Positions 14,356-18,746 of a stretch of DNA of 18,746 nucleotides are shown piece after piece. A model generated the notes under the pieces. That model was not told the DNA's origin. It made no database searches and saw nothing but the letters and a program-made list of their open reading frames with translations. The DNA comes from an uncultured Campylobacter sp. (lineage in GTDB: Bacteria > Campylobacterota > Campylobacteria > Campylobacterales > Campylobacteraceae): positions 1 to 18,746 of the forward strand of contig NZ_CALHHX010000080.1 in the NCBI RefSeq assembly GCF_938030685.1, read 5' to 3'. Position 1 is the first letter of the stretch, and each line of letters starts with the position of its first letter. Both the position numbers and the translations under genes were made by a program.

Positions 14356-15699
14356 CTATTTTAGATGATCTTTAAGGCGGTTTATCCAGATCTTTTTCGG
14401 AGCGATTATCTCGCTAGCGCTGCCGTTTACGGCGTGATAGATCAATGTACCGTGCAAGCTCGCGTAGTAGCGGATTATGAGGCGCTGCAAATAGGGCTCG
14501 TAGCTCGGCACGAACCAGCCGTTATTGCTGATCGCTACGACGTATTTGGGCGAGCCTTCGTAAAGCTCTGCGCGCGTAGCCTCGTAGCAAACGGCGCTTC
14601 TTACGCTTCGCCCGCCAAGCTCGTAGTCGCTAAAGCCGCTAGCCGTCGAAAAATCGGTCGCGCCGCCTAACAGCACGCGGTTTATGAAATTTCGCGCGAA
14701 TTCAGGCAGCGGCACCATTTCGCCAAACGGCACCAAAATATGCTTATCGAAGCGCTTCATTTCCCCGTTTGCAAAAAGATAGGCGCTGTTGTAAAATTTC
14801 CCGTTCTCATACGCTTCCGCGCCCGCTACGATAGTAATTGCGCGCGATTTTTCCTTTAGAGTTTCGACTAGTACGTTTTCTAAATTTAGCGGCATCGCAA
14901 AGGCGCTCTCGGGCAAAATTATCGCGTCCTGTCCCGCTGCGATCGCATCATCAATCCTGGCTAAATTTGCCAATGCAGCGGATAAAATTTTATCCTTTGC
15001 CCAGATGTCATACTGCGAAATATCGGTGTTTGCGAGTGAAATTTTAATCGGCAGCGGCTCGGCCTCTTTTTGGCTAAATTGCAGCGCGCAGATCAAAAAT
15101 ACCGCAAAGATCGCGGTATTAAGCTTAGTCGCAATACCGCGCCCACGTAGATACAAAACCGCGCAAAGTCCCGCTAAAATCAGAGCCAGCGCGCTAAGAT
15201 CGGCTCTAAAAATTCCATGGCTTAGCAGTAGTTCAAAATTTAGCCAATCAAAGCCGAAAGGGTGAATAAATTTTAGAATCAAAAGGCACGCAGCGCGCAA
15301 AACCGGCGCGTCAAAGATCGCAAAGATGCGGAAAATAAAGGCGTAAACGAGGCAAATTCCGAGAATTTCAAGCGGGATCAAAAACGCGAGATTAAAATAG
15401 ATCAGACTGAAGCTGATCCAGTGCATCCACAGCGCGCCGATAAAAAATCCGCACCAAAACCACTCCGCCTTGCTTGCTTTTAGTAGATAAAAAAGTGCTG
15501 CTATCGCAATTAAAGGCGAGAAAAATTCCGCCGCTAGGGCGATTAAACCGTCAAATTTAGAGCTTAAAATTTCTACGAAAATAAAATTTGAAAGCGCAAG
15601 GGCAAGAACAAAGCCTTTATTTATGTAACTTAATGTAAAATAGCTACTTTTTAAATTTCTAATGAAGGAAACACATGGAACAAGGAAACTTCTTTGCAT
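14356..15699 (-). CDS. lnt: Apolipoprotein N-acyltransferase
   Basis: Lnt adds the third acyl chain to lipoproteins in the inner membrane. The N-terminal half has several hydrophobic segments, and the C-terminal half is a nitrilase-like domain. The triad is visible as Glu in ILPESAF (about 264), Lys in FDKHILVPFGE (about 319) and Cys in SAVCYEA (about 371). Length of about 447 is usual or slightly long. The 5' end is uncertain. ATG 15699 with AGGA three bases away lies inside yajC on the other strand, and no ATG, GTG or TTG follows in frame until deep in the membrane region. Two arrangements are possible: the genes overlap head to head, or a rare start is used around 15655. The segment AKDKILSAAL contains one DKIL word like those of the arrays. 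Confidence 0.92.
   Translation of the reverse strand: MQRSFLVPCVSFIRNLKSSYFTLSYINKGFVLALALSNFIFVEILSSKFDGLIALAAEFFSPLIAIAALFYLLKASKAEWFWCGFFIGALWMHWISFSLIYFNLAFLIPLEILGICLVYAFIFRIFAIFDAPVLRAACLLILKFIHPFGFDWLNFELLLSHGIFRADLSALALILAGLCAVLYLRGRGIATKLNTAIFAVFLICALQFSQKEAEPLPIKISLANTDISQYDIWAKDKILSAALANLARIDDAIAAGQDAIILPESAFAMPLNLENVLVETLKEKSRAITIVAGAEAYENGKFYNSAYLFANGEMKRFDKHILVPFGEMVPLPEFARNFINRVLLGGATDFSTASGFSDYELGGRSVRSAVCYEATRAELYEGSPKYVVAISNNGWFVPSYEPYLQRLIIRYYASLHGTLIYHAVNGSASEIIAPKKIWINRLKDHLK
15634..15641 (+). promoter_or_regulatory. Extended -10 promoter for yajC-secD-secF
   Basis: TGTAAAAT matches an extended -10 element (TAAAAT at 15636-15641). It lies 33 bases before the yajC ATG, and a T-rich region precedes it, as in Campylobacter sigma-70 promoters. 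It sits within the 5' end of the lnt frame if lnt starts at 15699. Confidence 0.5.
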
Positions 15700-15947
15700 C
15701 AATCCTGCCTATCGTCGTAATCTTTGCGATTATGTATTTTTTGATTATCAGACCGCAGCAAAAGCAGGCCAAGGATCATAAAGCGATGGTCGATGCGCTC
15801 GGCAAAGGCGATAAGATCATAACTAGCGGTGGCATAAAATGCACGGTCGTGAAAACAAGCAATGATTTTATCACAGTTAAGCTTAACGATGAGGTCATGG
15901 TTGAGCTGGATAAACAATTTGTGGCAAGAAAATTAGATGAGCAGTAA
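15675..15947 (+). CDS. yajC: Sec translocase accessory protein YajC
   Basis: YajC is a single-pass inner-membrane partner of SecDF and YidC. The 90 residues have one hydrophobic segment (about 9-25, ILPIVVIFAIMYFLIIR) followed by the signature RPQQKQAKDH and a soluble part with GDKIITSGGI. GAAGGAA lies five bases before the ATG. The stop overlaps the secD start by 11 nt. Order yajC-secD-secF is the common bacterial one and matches Cj1094c-Cj1092c. Confidence 0.95.
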   Translation: MEQGNFFASILPIVVIFAIMYFLIIRPQQKQAKDHKAMVDALGKGDKIITSGGIKCTVVKTSNDFITVKLNDEVMVELDKQFVARKLDEQ

Positions 15948-17541
15948 AATTTCATACCGCCTGCTGATCTTTTTGGCTGCGGTGATCTTTTCGGCGATTT
16001 TTGCCGCGCCTTCGATCTTTCAGACCGAAAAGGGAAGCAAGATAAACTTGGGTTTGGATCTACAAGGTGGTCTGCATATGCTTTTAGAAGTTCAAAGCGA
16101 CGAGGCGGTCGTTTCAAAGATCAAATCGATCGCCGCTAGCGTCAATTACGCCGCTAAGCGCGATGATCTGCTGATGGACGGGCTAAAATTGGAAGGCGAT
16201 TCGTTCGAGTTTGAAATTTTAGACGCGGACGAGGCTTCTAAATTTGATGCGATTTTGCATAGTGCCGCAAGCGGATTAGACATTCAAAAATCTGGCGAAA
16301 AATACCGCATCACGCTAACGCCCGAGGAGGTAGAAGCGACTAAAAAGTACGCGATTGAACAGGCCGTAGAAACTATCCGAAACCGCTTGGATCAATTCGG
16401 ACTTGCGGAGCCAACGGTAGCAAAGCAGGGCGAGAGTTATATTTTGGTTGAGCTTCCGGGCGTTAAAAGTGCAGCGGATGAGCAGCGCGCCAAGGATCTG
16501 ATCGCCAAAGCGGCCCACTTGCAGCTTATGGCGGTGGACGACGTGCGCCAAGACCGCGCGCAAACTATTAGCGCAGCGGATGCTAGAGCCTACGGCGACG
16601 TGATCTATCCAGACGTTAAAAATCCGAATTACAAGTATCTCATAAACGAAATTCCGGTACTTGATGGCGCGATGCTAGTTGATGCGAAGGTAGCTTTTGA
16701 TCAGCACACCAACCAGCCGATCATAAATTTTACGCTCAACTCTCAAGGCGCTCAAATTTTCGGCGATTTTACCGGCAAAAACGTCGGCAAACGCCTAGCT
16801 ATCGTACTTGACGGTAAGGTTTACTCCGCACCGCGTATAAACGAGCGTATCGGCGGCGGCAGCGGTCAGATCAGCGGCGGATTTAGCGTCGAGGAGGCGC
16901 ACGACGTGGCGATCGCGCTTAGAAGCGGCGCGCTTTTGGCCCCCGTCAAAGTATCCGAAACGCGCAGCATCGGTCCTAGCCTAGGACAAGATAGCATCGA
17001 TAAGAGCATGGCGGCGCTTAGTTTGGCGGCGGTTGCGATTTTGATCTTTATGATTTTCTACTATGGTGTGGCGGGGCTTTTTGCGGACATCGCGCTTGTA
17101 GTCAATATTTTATTTCTGATCGCTTGTATGGCGCTATTCGGCGCTACTTTGACGCTTCCTGGAATGGCGGGAATCGTACTAACTATAGGAATGGCGGTAG
17201 ATGCGAACGTCATCATTAACGAGCGCGTTAGAGAGGTGCTAAGGACGGGAGTTTCGATCCGCCAAAGTATAAATAAAGGCTATGAAAACGCGATGAGCGC
17301 GATCGTGGATTCAAATATCACTACGCTAATTACTTCTGCTGCGCTTTATGCTTACGGCACGGGTCCGGTGAAGGGCTTTGCCGTTACGATGAGCATCGGT
17401 ATCGTAGCGTCGATGATAACAGCTATTTTAGGCACTCACGGAATGTTTGAGTTAGTAATGGATAAGATGGAAAAGAGCAAAAATACCGCGCTTTGGCTCG
17501 GTTATAAAGTAAGAGGAGGCGCAAATGCAAGTGTTCGATAA
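15937..17541 (+). CDS. secD: Protein translocase subunit SecD
   Basis: SecD uses the proton gradient with SecF to complete protein export through SecYEG. The 534 residues have one N-terminal membrane segment (about 8-24), the P1 periplasmic region with NLGLDLQGGLHMLLEV (37-52), the P1 base and head, ALRSGALLAPVKV (327-339), IGPSLGQDSI (345-354), and five C-terminal membrane segments including GMAVDANVIINERVRE (418-433, Asp422 at the proton-path aspartate). Length is typical for epsilonproteobacteria. It overlaps yajC at its start and secF at its end. Nothing is missing. Confidence 0.97.
   Translation: MSSKISYRLLIFLAAVIFSAIFAAPSIFQTEKGSKINLGLDLQGGLHMLLEVQSDEAVVSKIKSIAASVNYAAKRDDLLMDGLKLEGDSFEFEILDADEASKFDAILHSAASGLDIQKSGEKYRITLTPEEVEATKKYAIEQAVETIRNRLDQFGLAEPTVAKQGESYILVELPGVKSAADEQRAKDLIAKAAHLQLMAVDDVRQDRAQTISAADARAYGDVIYPDVKNPNYKYLINEIPVLDGAMLVDAKVAFDQHTNQPIINFTLNSQGAQIFGDFTGKNVGKRLAIVLDGKVYSAPRINERIGGGSGQISGGFSVEEAHDVAIALRSGALLAPVKVSETRSIGPSLGQDSIDKSMAALSLAAVAILIFMIFYYGVAGLFADIALVVNILFLIACMALFGATLTLPGMAGIVLTIGMAVDANVIINERVREVLRTGVSIRQSINKGYENAMSAIVDSNITTLITSAALYAYGTGPVKGFAVTMSIGIVASMITAILGTHGMFELVMDKMEKSKNTALWLGYKVRGGANASVR
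17514..17519 (+). promoter_or_regulatory. Strong ribosome binding site for secF inside secD
   Basis: AGGAGG, a full match to the anti-Shine-Dalgarno core, lies five bases before the secF ATG and within the last codons of secD. This fixes the secF start at 17525. Confidence 0.75.
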
Positions 17542-18493
17542 GGGCAAAATTTATGATTTTATGAAATTTAGATATTTTACCTTTGCGCTTTCTGCTGTTT
17601 TGATAATAGGCTCTATTGCGCTATTTTTCATTAAAGGCGTTAATTACGGCATCGATTTTAGCGGCGGTACGCTCATTCAGGTTAAATACGACGCTAAAGC
17701 ACCGCTTGATGAGATCAGAAAGCGCTTCGAGGCGGCAAATTTAGGCAATATCAACGTTACAGAATTCGGCAGCGATCAAGAAGTTACGATTAGATATTCA
17801 GGCGCTGCGAGTGAACTGGGCGATAATCCCGCCTTAGCGGCGCAAAAAATTTTGCAAGGCAGCGGAAATTTCGACATTCGCAAAGTCGATATCGTAGGTC
17901 CTAAAGTCGGCGAGGAGCTTCGCACAAACGGAATTTTAGCGGTATGTGTGTCGTTTGCGCTCATTTTGGTTTATATCACCCTGCGGTTTGAGTGGAGATT
18001 TGCGATTGCAGCCGTATTATCAGATCTGCACGACGTCGTAGTTGCCGTAGGCGCGATGATTTTAGCCGGCGTGGATTTCAACCTTGAAATTCTAGCTGCA
18101 CTACTAACCATAATGGGCTATTCGCTAAACGATACCATCGTTGTTTTCGATAGAATTCGAGAAGGTGTAAAAGATAGTAAATCGATTAAGCTTGATGAGG
18201 TTATAAACGAATCGATCTCTCACACGCTATCGCGCACGCTGCTTACTTCGCTTACGACTCTCATCGTCATCGTGATTTTATTTGTCTGGGGCGGTGAGAT
18301 GATCCACGGCTTTAGCTTCGTGATGTTAGTGGGCGTCATAGCAGGAACTTTCAGCTCCGTATTTGTAGCTGCTCCGATGCTGATTTTGTTTAAATTTAAC
18401 GTTGAAAAGTACCGCGCGTTTTTAGCCGAAAAACAGCGCCGTATCAAAGAGAAAGAAAAGAATCGCGCCATGTATGAAAAAGGCACGGTGTAA
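17525..18493 (+). CDS. secF: Protein translocase subunit SecF
   Basis: SecF is the second proton-driven export motor subunit, in the inner membrane. The 322 residues have a first membrane segment (about 17-36), YGIDFSGGTLIQV (41-53), the small periplasmic domain, GPKVGEEL (125-132) and five further membrane segments with MGYSLNDTIVVFDRIRE (197-213). The C-terminal tail is basic. The start is ATG at 17525 with AGGAGG five bases upstream. It overlaps secD by 17 nt and ends nine bases before the next gene. Confidence 0.97.
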   Translation: MQVFDKGKIYDFMKFRYFTFALSAVLIIGSIALFFIKGVNYGIDFSGGTLIQVKYDAKAPLDEIRKRFEAANLGNINVTEFGSDQEVTIRYSGAASELGDNPALAAQKILQGSGNFDIRKVDIVGPKVGEELRTNGILAVCVSFALILVYITLRFEWRFAIAAVLSDLHDVVVAVGAMILAGVDFNLEILAALLTIMGYSLNDTIVVFDRIREGVKDSKSIKLDEVINESISHTLSRTLLTSLTTLIVIVILFVWGGEMIHGFSFVMLVGVIAGTFSSVFVAAPMLILFKFNVEKYRAFLAEKQRRIKEKEKNRAMYEKGTV

Positions 18494-18502
18494 GGATAAA
18501 AG

Positions 18503-18746
18503 ATGAACTGGGGAAGGGTAATTTACATATTTTTTGCGCTTATGAGTATGACTACGATAGGCGGGTTTTTGTATGAGAAGAATGAAATTTTACTTTTCAT
18601 AGCAACTAGCGTAAATGCGGTCTCGACGCTTTTGAAGGTAGGCGTGCGAAATATGCTCGCGGCCGAGCTTTTCGCAAGCTCGCTCGTAGCAGATCTGCAT
18701 CTCATACCGGCGTTCGTTTTGATTGTAGTAGCGCCGGGAGATCTGT
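18503..18746 (+). CDS. Small conserved membrane protein downstream of secF (DUF6394-like), 3' end beyond the window
   Basis: The frame starts at ATG 18503, nine bases after secF, with AGGA upstream. Its 81 visible residues start MNWGRVIYIFFALMSMTTIG and have three hydrophobic stretches (about 5-21, 29-43 and 67-78). VGVRNMLAAELFASSLVADLHLIP is a distinctive middle part. The short secF spacing suggests the same transcript. From memory, Helicobacter and Campylobacter carry an uncharacterised protein here before leuS (HP1548 in H. pylori), now called DUF6394. Function is unknown; involvement with export or lipoproteins is not shown by the sequence. Confidence 0.75.
   Translation, partial: MNWGRVIYIFFALMSMTTIGGFLYEKNEILLFIATSVNAVSTLLKVGVRNMLAAELFASSLVADLHLIPAFVLIVVAPGDL

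Overview
The window looks like a chromosomal segment of a Campylobacter from the relatively GC-rich oral group (C. gracilis / rectus / showae type). The grounds are the gene blocks rluD-like–flpA–trmB next to divergent rodA, pyrH–rpoZ–spoT–tyrS–nitronate monooxygenase–amiA, and lnt next to yajC–secD–secF; the abundance of AAATTT-type words; the frequent TTG starts; and a mixed base composition well above that of C. jejuni. Genus is inferred from protein families and remembered gene order. Species is a guess.

Layout. (1) Positions 1-4109, minus strand: an RluA-family pseudouridine synthase, a FlpA-like fibronectin type III lipoprotein and the tRNA m7G46 methyltransferase TrmB, which runs off the left edge. 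(2) Positions 4163-5269, plus strand: rodA, divergent from the pseudouridine synthase. (3) Positions 5373-6363, minus strand: two small membrane-protein genes of unknown function; the downstream one appears split by a frameshift. (4) Positions 6364-7029: 666 bp without a convincing gene. (5) Positions 7030-15699, minus strand: a tightly packed series lnt, pyrH, rpoZ, spoT, tyrS, nitronate monooxygenase, amiA, covering lipoprotein acylation, pyrimidine nucleotides, RNA polymerase omega, ppGpp, tRNA charging, a flavin enzyme and peptidoglycan cleavage. (6) Positions 15675-18746, plus strand: yajC, secD, secF and the start of a small membrane protein recalled as DUF6394-like, which runs off the right edge.

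Most striking is a coding anomaly. Two RNA-modification enzymes carry very large, low-complexity, in-frame insertions inside conserved domains: about 310 residues in TrmB and about 165 in the pseudouridine synthase. A third protein carries a similar 115-residue tail. All three stretches hold arrays of one short DNA word whose core is AAATTT/GAATTT, usually extended on the coding strand as GRTRAAATTY. It is read in one fixed phase to give Asp-Lys-Ile-Leu or Asp-Glu-Ile-Ser motifs. The core fits RAATTY, the site methylated by CtsM in C. jejuni, whose methylation marks DNA for natural transformation. The link between these arrays and DNA uptake is my inference. Site counts were made by eye.

No rRNA or tRNA gene, CRISPR array, insertion sequence or prophage gene was seen.
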